This document shows, one piece after another, positions 1 to 5,978 of a stretch of 9,932 nt of DNA (position 1 is the stretch's first letter; each line of letters opens with the position of its first letter). A program made the translations under genes and the position numbers. The notes under the pieces were generated by a model. The model was not told where the DNA came from. It ran no database searches and saw nothing but the letters and a program-made list of their open reading frames with translations. Origin of the DNA: an uncultured Enterobacter sp. Lineage in GTDB: Bacteria > Pseudomonadota > Gammaproteobacteria > Enterobacterales > Enterobacteriaceae. The stretch covers positions 1 to 9,932 of the forward strand of contig CAMKZP010000092.1 in the NCBI GenBank assembly GCA_946477805.1, read 5' to 3'.

Positions 1-28
1 TGGGCTCGGAGATGTGTATAAGAGACAG
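1..28 (+). other. Nextera/Tn5 sequencing adapter remnant (artefact)
   Basis: Bases 10-28 are the 19-bp Tn5 mosaic end AGATGTGTATAAGAGACAG, and bases 1-9 (TGGGCTCGG) are the matching tail of the Nextera read-2 adapter. This is library-preparation sequence left at a contig end, not genomic DNA. Read in frame with the gene that follows, it adds a spurious GTG start at 14 and the peptide MYKRQ, a familiar contamination signature in protein databases. Genomic sequence begins at base 29. Confidence 0.98.
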
Positions 29-262
29 ATCGGGCACTTTACCGTAACGGCGGAGGGGACGCTGACGCATCAGGACGACGTCTGGACGCGGGGAGATTAT
101 CCGCGCACCCTGACGCTGGACAAGCAGGGGCGCTGGCTGTACGTCATGAACCAGCGCAGCGACAACATCACCCGTTTTCGCGTGGCGCAGGACGGCAGGC
201 TCAGCGCTGAGCCGGACTACACGCCGGTCGGCAGCCCATCCCAGATGGTCATTTCACCCTAA
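29..262 (+). CDS. lactonase-family beta-propeller protein, C-terminal fragment
   Basis: This is the last 77 codons of a seven-bladed beta-propeller protein of the 6-phosphogluconolactonase-like (YbhE/Pgl, Pfam lactonase) family. The fragment shows the family's C-terminal signature: a G-D-Y-P-R-T-L-x-L-D segment, then G-R-W-L-Y-V-M-N-Q-x-S-D-N-I, then a short beta strand with D-G-R-L, and a final G-S-P-S-Q-M-V. Family members usually have about 330-390 residues, so most of the gene is missing because the contig starts here. The codons before base 29 come from sequencing adapter and must not be translated. It ends with TAA only 19 bp before the PRD regulator gene, so the two are probably co-transcribed. 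Members hydrolyse phosphogluconolactone or other sugar lactones, but this fragment cannot show which. Confidence 0.8.
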   Translation: MGHFTVTAEGTLTHQDDVWTRGDYPRTLTLDKQGRWLYVMNQRSDNITRFRVAQDGRLSAEPDYTPVGSPSQMVISP

Positions 263-281
263 GCAGTAAGAGGACAACGAC

Positions 282-2192
282 GTGAGATTCCCGAACCAAC
301 GTTTAGCGCAACTTTTCGACCTGTTGCAAAACGAGACGCTGCCGCAGGACGAACTGGCGCAGCGGCTGTCGGTCTCCACGCGAACCGTCCGTGCCGATAT
401 CACCGCCCTGAACGCGCTGCTGGCAGGCCACGGCGCGCAGTTTATTTTGAGCCGCGGCAACGGCTATCAGCTCAAAATTGACGACGCCGAGCGCTATCAG
501 CAGCTGCAGGCCTCCCACCCGCGCGCGCTGCGCATCCCCCGCACCGGGCCCGAGCGCGTGCACTATCTGGTGGTGCGTTTTCTCACCTCCGCGTTCTCTC
601 TTAAGCTGGAAGATCTGTCCGACGAGTGGTTTGTCAGCCGCGCCACGCTGCAAAGCGACATGGTGGAAGTGCGCGAGTGGTTCCAGCGCTATCACCTGAC
701 GCTGGAAACTCGTCCGCGCCACGGCATGAAGCTGTTTGGCAGCGAGATGGCGACCCGCGCCTGCCTGACCGACCTCCTCTGGGAGCTGGCGCAGCAGGAC
801 AGCCTGAACCCGCTGGTGACGGAAGTGGCGCTCAATGCGGGCGTAGCGGAACAGATGGTGCCCGTTTTGCACGATGCGCTGACCCGCCACCACATCCGCC
901 TGACCGACGAAGGCGAACTGTTCCTGCGCCTGTACTGCGCGGTGTCGGTGCGCCGCATCAGCGAGGGCTATCCGCTGCCGGAGTTCCACGCCGAAGACGT
1001 GGAGGAGAACGTGCGCGAGGCGGCGAAGGATATCGCCGTCACTATTCAGCAGCTGGCGGGCAAAGTGCTGTCGCCGTCCGAGGAGAATTGGCTGTGCGTG
1101 CACATCGCCGCGCGCCAGATCCAGGAGATTGCCCCGAGCGCCATTAACGCCGACGACGACGAAGCGCTGGTGAACTATATCCTGCGCTACATCAACACCC
1201 ACTATAACTACAACCTGCTCAGCGACCAGCAGCTGCACGCGGACCTGCTCACGCACATCAAAACCATGATCACCCGCGTGCGGTATCAAATCATGATCCC
1301 CAATCCGCTGCTGGATAACATCAAGCAGCACTACCCGATGGCGTGGGATATGACCCTGGCGGCGGTGTCGAGCTGGGGAAAATATACTCCGTATGCGATC
1401 AGCGAAAACGAAATTGGCTTCCTTGTGCTGCACATTGGGGTCGGGCTGGAGCGCCACTACAACATCGGCTATCAGCGCCAGCCGCGCGTGCTGCTGGTGT
1501 GCGATGCCGGTAACGCGATGGTGCGTATGATCGAGGCGGTTCTGCAGCGTAAATATCCGCAGATCGAGGTGACGCGAACCCTTACCCTGCGCGAGTATGA
1601 GCTCGCCGAATCCATCGGGGAAGACTTTGTCATCGCCACCGCCCGCGTCAGCGAAAAGTCCAAGCCGGTGGTGACGATCGCCCCGTTCCCGACCGACTAT
1701 CAGCTGGAGCAGATCGGCAAGCTGGTGCTGGTGGACCGCACGCGTCCGTGGATGCTGGACAAATACTTCGACGCGGCCCATTTCCGCATCATTGACGGGC
1801 CCGTTGACCAGCAGACGCTGTTCCGCGAGCTCTGCGAGCAGCTGGAAGGCGAAGGCTTTGTCGGCGCGGAGTTCCTGGATTCGGTTATCGAGCGTGAAGC
1901 GATCGTCAGCACCATGCTCGGCGACGGCATCGCGCTGCCGCACTCCCTCGGCCTGCTGGCGCAGAAAACGGTGGTCTATACCGTGCTGGCTCCGCAGGGT
2001 ATTCAGTGGGGCGATGAAACTGCGCACGTCATCTTTCTGCTTGCCATCAGCAAGAGCGAGTACGAAGAGGCGATGGCCATCTACGATATTTTCGTCACCT
2101 TCCTGCGCGAGCGCGCGATGACGCGGCTCTGTAGCTGCGGAGATTTTGCGGGGTTTAAGGCCGTGGCGATGGAGAGCGTGAGCCGTTTTTGA
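282..2192 (+). CDS. PRD-domain transcriptional regulator with PTS EIIB- and EIIA-like domains
   Basis: This 636-aa protein belongs to the MtlR/LicR type of PRD activators, which bind DNA and are tuned by PTS phosphorylation. In order: an N-terminal winged HTH (about 5-65, recognition part near S-V-S-T-R-T-V-R), a second Mga-like HTH (about 95-155), PRD1 (about 185-285), PRD2 (about 290-395), a Gat-type EIIB-like domain (about 400-490, C407 in V-C-D-A-G-N), and an EIIA type-2 domain (about 495-636, H554 in A-L-P-H-S). PRD2 keeps both usual histidines (H325, H384). PRD1 keeps H274, but the first His position looks like Tyr218. The start is GTG at 282, with AGAGGA 8 bases upstream. It follows the lactonase gene by 19 bp and is probably its operon partner, so its target is likely a carbohydrate cluster to the left of the window. 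The length is normal for the family and the frame is intact. The inducing sugar cannot be read from the sequence. Confidence 0.92.
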   Translation: MRFPNQRLAQLFDLLQNETLPQDELAQRLSVSTRTVRADITALNALLAGHGAQFILSRGNGYQLKIDDAERYQQLQASHPRALRIPRTGPERVHYLVVRFLTSAFSLKLEDLSDEWFVSRATLQSDMVEVREWFQRYHLTLETRPRHGMKLFGSEMATRACLTDLLWELAQQDSLNPLVTEVALNAGVAEQMVPVLHDALTRHHIRLTDEGELFLRLYCAVSVRRISEGYPLPEFHAEDVEENVREAAKDIAVTIQQLAGKVLSPSEENWLCVHIAARQIQEIAPSAINADDDEALVNYILRYINTHYNYNLLSDQQLHADLLTHIKTMITRVRYQIMIPNPLLDNIKQHYPMAWDMTLAAVSSWGKYTPYAISENEIGFLVLHIGVGLERHYNIGYQRQPRVLLVCDAGNAMVRMIEAVLQRKYPQIEVTRTLTLREYELAESIGEDFVIATARVSEKSKPVVTIAPFPTDYQLEQIGKLVLVDRTRPWMLDKYFDAAHFRIIDGPVDQQTLFRELCEQLEGEGFVGAEFLDSVIEREAIVSTMLGDGIALPHSLGLLAQKTVVYTVLAPQGIQWGDETAHVIFLLAISKSEYEEAMAIYDIFVTFLRERAMTRLCSCGDFAGFKAVAMESVSRF

Positions 2193-2197
2193 AGAAC

Positions 2198-2220
2198 AGG
2201 CGGATAGAGGATATCCGCCT
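2198..2220. terminator. hairpin between convergent PRD gene and nrdG
   Basis: AGGCGGATA and TATCCGCCT form a perfect 9-bp stem around the 5-base loop GAGGA, placed 5 bases after the stop of the plus-strand PRD gene and 4 bases after the stop of the minus-strand nrdG. Only a short T run follows on the plus strand (TTTAC), and on the minus strand the downstream bases are GTTCTTC. It is most likely a shared bidirectional terminator of modest strength. Confidence 0.75.
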
Positions 2221-2224
2221 TTAC

Positions 2225-2689
2225 TCATCGTAAATGATGCACAACCTGGTTGCTGCTGCCGCGCCAGATCAGCGCCGGGTCCTTTAAATCCTGCACAAAC
2301 TTGCCGTCGACCAGCACGTTGATCAGATCTACTACTTCCCTTTGCGCTGCGTTCAGCTCATCCAGCCTGTAGCCCGTCCACACCCAGATGTCCTTACCCG
2401 CGCACTCGCGGCGGATGCGTTTTACCAGCTTCAGGATCTCCGGCACGTTTTGCGGGTGGAGCGGGTCGCCGCCGGAGAGCGTGATCCCCTGGCGGTGAAT
2501 GCGGGTGTCGTTCAGGTCGTTGACGATCCGGTCTGCCATCTCGTCGGTAAACGGCATGCCGGAGTTCAGGCGCCAGGTGCTTTTGTTGTAGCAGCCAGGG
2601 CATTCGTGAACGCAGCCTGAAACAAACAGGGTGCAGCGGGTGCCGGGGCCGTTGACGATGTCGACGGGGTAGTACTGATGGTAATTCAT
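2225..2689 (-). CDS. nrdG: anaerobic ribonucleoside-triphosphate reductase activating protein
   Basis: This is the radical-SAM activase of class III ribonucleotide reductase. It uses a [4Fe-4S] cluster to cleave S-adenosylmethionine and generates the glycyl radical on NrdD in the cytoplasm. At 154 aa it equals the E. coli NrdG length as I recall it, and most residues agree. The cluster motif C26-x3-C30-x2-C33 (C-V-H-E-C-P-G-C) is intact, followed by the S-A-M-binding S-G-G-D-P region near 73-77. The ATG at 2689 has a weak ribosome site (AGG at 2700-2698, 8 bases away). It lies 208 bp downstream of nrdD on the same strand, and the gap is mostly occupied by a palindromic repeat array that ends about 10 bases before the ribosome site. 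Expression should come mainly from the nrdD promoter. It ends opposite the PRD gene at a shared hairpin. Confidence 0.98.
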   Translation of the reverse strand: MNYHQYYPVDIVNGPGTRCTLFVSGCVHECPGCYNKSTWRLNSGMPFTDEMADRIVNDLNDTRIHRQGITLSGGDPLHPQNVPEILKLVKRIRRECAGKDIWVWTGYRLDELNAAQREVVDLINVLVDGKFVQDLKDPALIWRGSSNQVVHHLR

Positions 2690-2710
2690 AGTTTTAACCT
2701 GATGTTCTTA

Positions 2711-2880
2711 CCCCTCACCCCGCCCTCTCCCCATAGGGGAGAGGGAGAAGGGCCGCACCGAGCAGCCCCCTTTCTCCTATGGGAGAAGGGCCGCACCGAC
2801 CAGTCCCCCTTTCCCCTGTGGGAGAAGAACCGCACCGAGCAGTCCCCTCTCCCCTATGGGGAGAGGGTTAGGGTGAGGGG
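2711..2880. repeat. palindromic GC-rich tandem repeat array between nrdD and nrdG
   Basis: This 170-bp block is built from four GC-rich hairpins. The outer two are perfect: CCCTCTCCCC-ATA-GGGGAGAGGG-type stems of 10 bp with 3-base loops at 2723-2745 and 2845-2867. The inner two (about 2768-2790 and 2806-2827) are imperfect versions. The spacer CCGCACCGA recurs at 2753, 2791 and 2830, giving a 38-39 bp period. The extreme ends, CCCCTCACCC at 2711-2720 and its exact reverse complement at 2871-2880, form terminal inverted repeats that extend into the outer hairpins with a one-base length difference. It looks like a REP-like, non-coding intergenic element of the type common in enterobacterial genomes. 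The open frame across it on the plus strand is low-complexity and not a gene. Likely effects are mRNA stabilisation of nrdD and partial attenuation before nrdG (inference). Confidence 0.85.
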
Positions 2881-2897
2881 ATGGTTCGGTAAACAAT

Positions 2898-5036
2898 TTA
2901 CCCGATCTGTCCATTCCCTAAATGCTTCACGCGGCGCTTAACCTCTTCCTGCTTACCGGCGTTAAACGGACGCGCATCCGGGCTGCCGAGATAGCCGCAC
3001 ACGCGACGGGTTACGGACACGCGGGCCGCGTCGTGGTTGCCGCATTTCGGGCAGGTGAAGCCTTTGCTGGTGCACTCAAACTCGCCGGTAAAGCCGCACT
3101 CGTAGCACTCGTCGATTGGCGTGTTAGTGCCGTAATACGGCACGTGCTGGTAGCTGTAATCCCACACGTCTTCCAGCGCCTTCAGGTTGTGCTGAATGTT
3201 TGGATACTCGCCGTAGCAGATGAACCCGCCGCTGGCGATGGGCGGATACGCCGCTTCGAAGTCGATTTTATCGTACGGGTTAACCTTCTTCTCGACGTCG
3301 AGGTGGAAGCTGTTGGTGTAGTAACCTTTGTCGGTTACGCCTTGCACAATGCCAAACTCGGCGGCGTCCAGACGGCAGAAGCGGTCGCAGAGGTTTTCGC
3401 TCGGCGTGCTGTAAAGGCTGAACCCGTAGCCGGTCTCATCCTTCCACAGATCGACCGCGTCGCGCAGACGCTGAACAATCGCCACGCCTTTCTCCCGCAG
3501 GGCTTCGCTGTCGTACACGTGCCTGTCGCCAAACAGCGCGTTGATAGTCTCGTGGATGCCAATATAACCGAGAGAAATAGACGCCCGGCCGTTTTTAAAG
3601 ATCTCAGACACGTCATCGTCCGCTTTCAGACGCACGCCGCAGGCCCCTTCCATGTAGAGAATGGGTGCCACGCGCGCTTTCACCCCTTCCAGGCGGGCGA
3701 TGCGGGTCATCAATGCTTTACGCGCCAGCTGCAGCCGCTCGTCCAGCAGCGTCCAGAAGGCCGCTTCATTGCCTTTGGCCTCCAGCGCGATGCGCGGCAG
3801 GTTCAGGCTGATCACGCCCAGGTTGTTGCGCCCGTCGTGGATCTGCTCGCCGTTTTCGTCCTCGTACACGCCGAGGAAGCTGCGGCAGCCCATTGGGGTT
3901 TTAAACGAGCCGGTCACCTTTACAACCTGGTCGTAGTTCAGAATGTCCGGATACATACGCTTGCTCGCGCACTCCAGCGCCAGCTGTTTGATGTCGTAGT
4001 TCGGATCGCCAAACTTGTGGTTCAGGCCGTCGCGAATGGCAAACACCAGCTTCGGGAACACCGCGGTTTTACGGTTCTTACCAAGGCCCGAAATACGGTT
4101 GCGCAGAATCGACTGCTGGATCAGACGCGATTCCCAGCTGGTGCCGAGACCAAAGCCGAAGGTGACAAACGGCGTCTGGCCGTTGGCGGTGTGCAGCGTA
4201 TTCACTTCATATTCCAGCGACTGGAAGGCGTCGTAGCACTCTTTCTCGGTGCGGGAATGGGCGTAGCCGTCGGCATCCGGGATCTGCCACTCTTCCGCCG
4301 TTTTGCGGTGCTTGTTAAAGCTCTCGGTCACGAACGGGGCCAGGACTTCATCAATACGGTTGATGGTCGTACCGCCGTAAATATGGCTCGCCACCTGGGC
4401 AATGATCTGCGCCGTGACGGCGGTAGCGGTGGAGATTGATTTTGGCGGTTCAATCTCGGCGTTCCCCATTTTGAAGCCGTGGGTCAGCATGCCTTTTAAG
4501 TCGATCAGCATGCAGTTGAACATCGGGAAGAACGGCGAGTAGTCGAGATCGTGATAGTGGATTTCACCGCGTTCGTGCGCGGCCACCACGTCGCGCGGCA
4601 GCAGGTGCTGGCGGGCATAGTGTTTGGCGACGATACCGGCCAGCAGATCGCGCTGGGTTGGGATAACTTTACTGTCTTTATTGGCGTTTTCATTGAGCAG
4701 CGACGAGTTGGTCTGCTCCACCAGGCCACGAATTTCCTGGTTCAGGCGCCCGCGCTTCTCGCGCTGGACGTCACGATCGTGGCGGTACTCAATATAGGCG
4801 CGCGCCAGCTGCTTGTAAGGGCCGGACATCAGCTGGTTTTCGACCGCGGTCTGGATATCGTTGATATCGACCTGGCTGCGTTCGTTCATCTGGCTGCTGA
4901 CGACTTCTGCGACGGTGGCGCAGTAATCTGCGTCATCGACTCCCGCTGCTTTAGCTGCACGCAGAATGGCTTCTTTGATGCGCTCTGATTTAAACGGCAC
5001 TTTACAGCCATCACGTTTCATCACATGCGGTGTCAT
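2898..5036 (-). CDS. nrdD: anaerobic ribonucleoside-triphosphate reductase, class III, large subunit
   Basis: This oxygen-sensitive glycyl-radical enzyme reduces ribonucleoside triphosphates to deoxyribonucleotides, using formate as reductant in the E. coli type. The product is 712 aa, the same length I recall for E. coli NrdD, with near-identical sequence. An N-terminal ATP-cone (about 3-95) gives allosteric control. The barrel carries the active-site cysteine C175 (F-N-C-M-L). The C-terminal zinc site is C644-x2-C647 and C662-x2-C665, and the radical glycine is G681 in R-V-C-G-Y-L-G. I place the start at the ATG at 5036, which gives M-T-P-H-V-M as in E. coli and has GGAG 5 bases upstream. 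An in-frame GTG at 5042 lies inside that ribosome site and is unlikely. It is the first gene of nrdDG, under FNR and NrdR sites at 5195-5282. Confidence 0.98.
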   Translation of the reverse strand: MTPHVMKRDGCKVPFKSERIKEAILRAAKAAGVDDADYCATVAEVVSSQMNERSQVDINDIQTAVENQLMSGPYKQLARAYIEYRHDRDVQREKRGRLNQEIRGLVEQTNSSLLNENANKDSKVIPTQRDLLAGIVAKHYARQHLLPRDVVAAHERGEIHYHDLDYSPFFPMFNCMLIDLKGMLTHGFKMGNAEIEPPKSISTATAVTAQIIAQVASHIYGGTTINRIDEVLAPFVTESFNKHRKTAEEWQIPDADGYAHSRTEKECYDAFQSLEYEVNTLHTANGQTPFVTFGFGLGTSWESRLIQQSILRNRISGLGKNRKTAVFPKLVFAIRDGLNHKFGDPNYDIKQLALECASKRMYPDILNYDQVVKVTGSFKTPMGCRSFLGVYEDENGEQIHDGRNNLGVISLNLPRIALEAKGNEAAFWTLLDERLQLARKALMTRIARLEGVKARVAPILYMEGACGVRLKADDDVSEIFKNGRASISLGYIGIHETINALFGDRHVYDSEALREKGVAIVQRLRDAVDLWKDETGYGFSLYSTPSENLCDRFCRLDAAEFGIVQGVTDKGYYTNSFHLDVEKKVNPYDKIDFEAAYPPIASGGFICYGEYPNIQHNLKALEDVWDYSYQHVPYYGTNTPIDECYECGFTGEFECTSKGFTCPKCGNHDAARVSVTRRVCGYLGSPDARPFNAGKQEEVKRRVKHLGNGQIG

Positions 5037-5041
5037 GATCA

Positions 5042-5045
5042 CTCC
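5042..5045 (-). promoter_or_regulatory. nrdD ribosome binding site
   Basis: GGAG on the minus strand, 5 bases before the ATG at 5036. It settles the start: the in-frame GTG at 5042 would begin inside this site. Confidence 0.75.
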
Positions 5046-5059
5046 ATTTTAAAAACAGG

Positions 5060-5068
5060 TTATCCACA
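5060..5068 (+). promoter_or_regulatory. perfect DnaA box, proximal, in nrdD leader
   Basis: TTATCCACA is an exact match to the high-affinity DnaA 9-mer. It lies 24 bp upstream of the nrdD start codon, downstream of the predicted transcription start. A second identical copy in the same orientation lies 77 bp away. DnaA binding here is inferred from the sequence only. Confidence 0.55.
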
Positions 5069-5136
5069 AAGGCGGAGAAGTATTCACCGGGGCTATTATC
5101 AGCCAGGCCAGAGACTTCCCTCGTTCCCAACGCGTG

Positions 5137-5145
5137 TTATCCACA
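5137..5145 (+). promoter_or_regulatory. perfect DnaA box, distal, in nrdD leader
   Basis: This is a second exact TTATCCACA in the same orientation as the copy at 5060. It lies about 66-74 bases downstream of the predicted nrdD transcription start near 5211. DnaA is known to act at the aerobic nrdAB promoter of E. coli, so a link between replication initiation and this reductase operon is plausible but unproven. Confidence 0.55.
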
Positions 5146-5194
5146 ATTCCGGAGGGCTGAATCATCCTCTTGTTGTTGGAATAGTAGACGAAAA

Positions 5195-5210
5195 ATACAA
5201 TATGTTGGGT
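5195..5210. promoter_or_regulatory. NrdR box 2 (at the predicted nrdD transcription start)
   Basis: ATACAATATGTTGGGT fits the 16-bp NrdR palindrome acaCwAtATaTwGtgt at nearly all core positions (C-A-A-T-A-T-G-T-T-G). It is exactly 31 bp from the other NrdR box, the three-turn spacing known for paired NrdR boxes in nrd promoters. It covers about +1 to +16, so a bound repressor would block transcription. Confidence 0.8.
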
Positions 5211-5218
5211 TAGGCTGC

Positions 5219-5224
5219 ATTTTA
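5219..5224 (-). promoter_or_regulatory. predicted -10 element of the nrdDG promoter
   Basis: TAAAAT on the minus strand matches TATAAT at five of six positions. It sits 8-13 bases upstream of the start near 5211 that is predicted from FNR box placement. The -35 region at the usual distance is poor (TGCAAA), as expected for an activator-dependent promoter. Confidence 0.65.
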
Positions 5225-5225
5225 A

Positions 5226-5241
5226 GTGCTACATATAGTGA
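5226..5241. promoter_or_regulatory. NrdR box 1 (between -10 and -35 of nrdDG)
   Basis: GTGCTACATATAGTGA contains C-T-A-C-A-T-A-T-A-G, one change from the NrdR core CwAtATaTwG. It pairs with the box at 5195-5210 at 31 bp. It abuts the -10 and shares bases 5238-5241 with FNR box 1, so NrdR and FNR would compete for this stretch (inference). Confidence 0.8.
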
Positions 5242-5251
5242 TTTGCATCAA
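5238..5251. promoter_or_regulatory. FNR box 1 (proximal) of nrdDG
   Basis: On the minus strand this is TTGATGCAAATCAC, nine of ten matches to TTGATnnnnATCAA. Its centre is about 33.5 bases upstream of the predicted start and 31 bp from the second FNR box. That is the same spacing I recall for the two FNR sites of E. coli nrdDG. Confidence 0.82.
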
Positions 5252-5268
5252 ACATGTTTGCGATTTTT

Positions 5269-5282
5269 TTGATGCAGAACAA
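5269..5282. promoter_or_regulatory. FNR box 2 (distal) of nrdDG
   Basis: On the plus strand this is TTGATGCAGAACAA, nine of ten matches to the FNR consensus. It is centred about 64.5 bases upstream of the predicted start. Together with box 1 it gives anaerobic activation of nrdDG. The remaining gap from 5283 to 5360 is AT-rich and shows no further site or gene that I can support. Confidence 0.78.
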
Positions 5283-5360
5283 AGTAAAAAGGCGAGAGTA
5301 CAAACGGCGGGCGCTAGAGCATTTGTAAAGGCACGAGAGAAAAATCTGATTAATTATTCA

Positions 5361-5397
5361 ACAAAAACAAGCGCTCAGCATCCCGTTTGCTGAGCGC
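5361..5397 (-). terminator. Rho-independent terminator after the EIIA gene
   Basis: GCGCTCAGCA (5371-5380) and TGCTGAGCGC (5388-5397) form a perfect 10-bp stem with a 7-base loop. On the minus strand it is followed at once by TTGTTTTTGT. It starts 7 bases beyond the EIIA stop codon and closes the EIIBC-GH38-EIIA operon, separating it from the nrdDG promoter. Confidence 0.92.
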
Positions 5398-5404
5398 CAT
5401 GCAG

Positions 5405-5977
5405 TTAACTCATCGCACAGGCCCAGCTCAGCCCGGCCTGCAGAAAGGCCAGGGTGGCGACAGTGCCCAGTACGGCGGGTACCACAAGAGAGCGTTCAGG
5501 TTCTGCCTCCTTTTTTGGCGAAGCTCCCTGACGCAGCGCAAGCATTGCCTCGTCGCAGGTGCGCGCGGCTAACAGGTGGTCGCGCATGCGCGTATCCATG
5601 AGTGAGCTGGTCAGCGTGGTCAGCAGCTGCATATGCGTGCTGCCCGCCTCCGCGGGCGGAATGGCGAGCAGGAAAACCATTCTGACGGGTTCGTCTCCCT
5701 CCAGCCCCGGCCAGAGAATCGGCTCGTCAAACAGCGCCAGGCAAAATGCCACCTGCCGCACCGCGTCTGATTTACCGTGCGGGACGGCAAGCTCCTCGCC
5801 CAGCGCGGTGGGGCCTTCGCTTTCGCGGAGCAGCACGCTCTGAATAAAGGCCTCTTTATCCGTGATGACGTTTTGCCCGACAAGCGGCTCGGCGAGCAGG
5901 CGAATCAATGCATCAGGCGAACGACAGGGTGGGTTGATAAACACCCGTTCGGGGTGCGTGAGTTCAAGCAAGTTCAT
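5405..5977 (-). CDS. PTS fructose-type EIIA subunit with hydrophobic C-terminal tail
   Basis: This 190-aa EIIA type-2 (PTS_EIIA_2, fructose/mannitol) protein takes phosphate from HPr and passes it to EIIB. The phosphorylated histidine is H67 in A-V-P-H-G-K, and the domain fills about residues 1-150, the usual size. Residues 151-190 are unusual: a charged linker (K155, K156, E157, E159, E161, R162), then an uninterrupted hydrophobic stretch (about 163-188, V-V-P-A-V-L-G-T-V-A to W-A-C-A) that could span or anchor to the membrane. EIIA proteins are normally soluble. I choose the ATG at 5977, with GAGG 6 bases upstream and one base after the GH38 stop. A TTG at 5989 would add four residues and overlap the mannosidase gene. 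It is the last gene of the PTS/GH38 operon and most likely serves the EIIBC encoded first. Confidence 0.88.
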   Translation of the reverse strand: MNLLELTHPERVFINPPCRSPDALIRLLAEPLVGQNVITDKEAFIQSVLLRESEGPTALGEELAVPHGKSDAVRQVAFCLALFDEPILWPGLEGDEPVRMVFLLAIPPAEAGSTHMQLLTTLTSSLMDTRMRDHLLAARTCDEAMLALRQGASPKKEAEPERSLVVPAVLGTVATLAFLQAGLSWACAMS

Positions 5978-5978
5978 A

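Noticed and set aside
14..28. GTG start codon for the lactonase gene at 14
   Set aside because: It lies in adapter sequence, so the true gene start is missing from the contig.
1727..1734. Chi octamer GCTGGTGG on the plus strand (another on the minus strand at 6557-6564)
   Set aside because: The matches are exact but at ordinary density for enterobacterial coding DNA, so they carry no specific information here.
303..2228. 641-codon open frame on the minus strand opposite the PRD regulator
   Set aside because: Its translation is rich in H, R, Q and V without recognisable domains. It is the antisense shadow of a GC-rich gene whose plus-strand product has clear domains and a ribosome site.
2711..2880. 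CRISPR array in the repeat region
   Set aside because: The spacers are themselves repeated and the unit period is only 38-39 bp including the palindrome, with three to four imperfect units. No cas genes are nearby.
2678..2941. 87-codon frame through the nrdD-nrdG gap (P-L-T-P-P-S-P-H-R-G-E-G type peptide)
   Set aside because: It is a translation of the palindromic repeat array, repetitive and overlapping both neighbouring genes, with no ribosome site.
2922..4439. 505-codon open frame on the plus strand opposite nrdD
   Set aside because: It is the antisense shadow of nrdD, which is certain from its glycyl-radical and zinc motifs.
5040..5042. GTG as the nrdD start
   Set aside because: It falls inside the GGAG ribosome site. 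The ATG at 5036 gives the same N-terminus and length recalled for E. coli NrdD.
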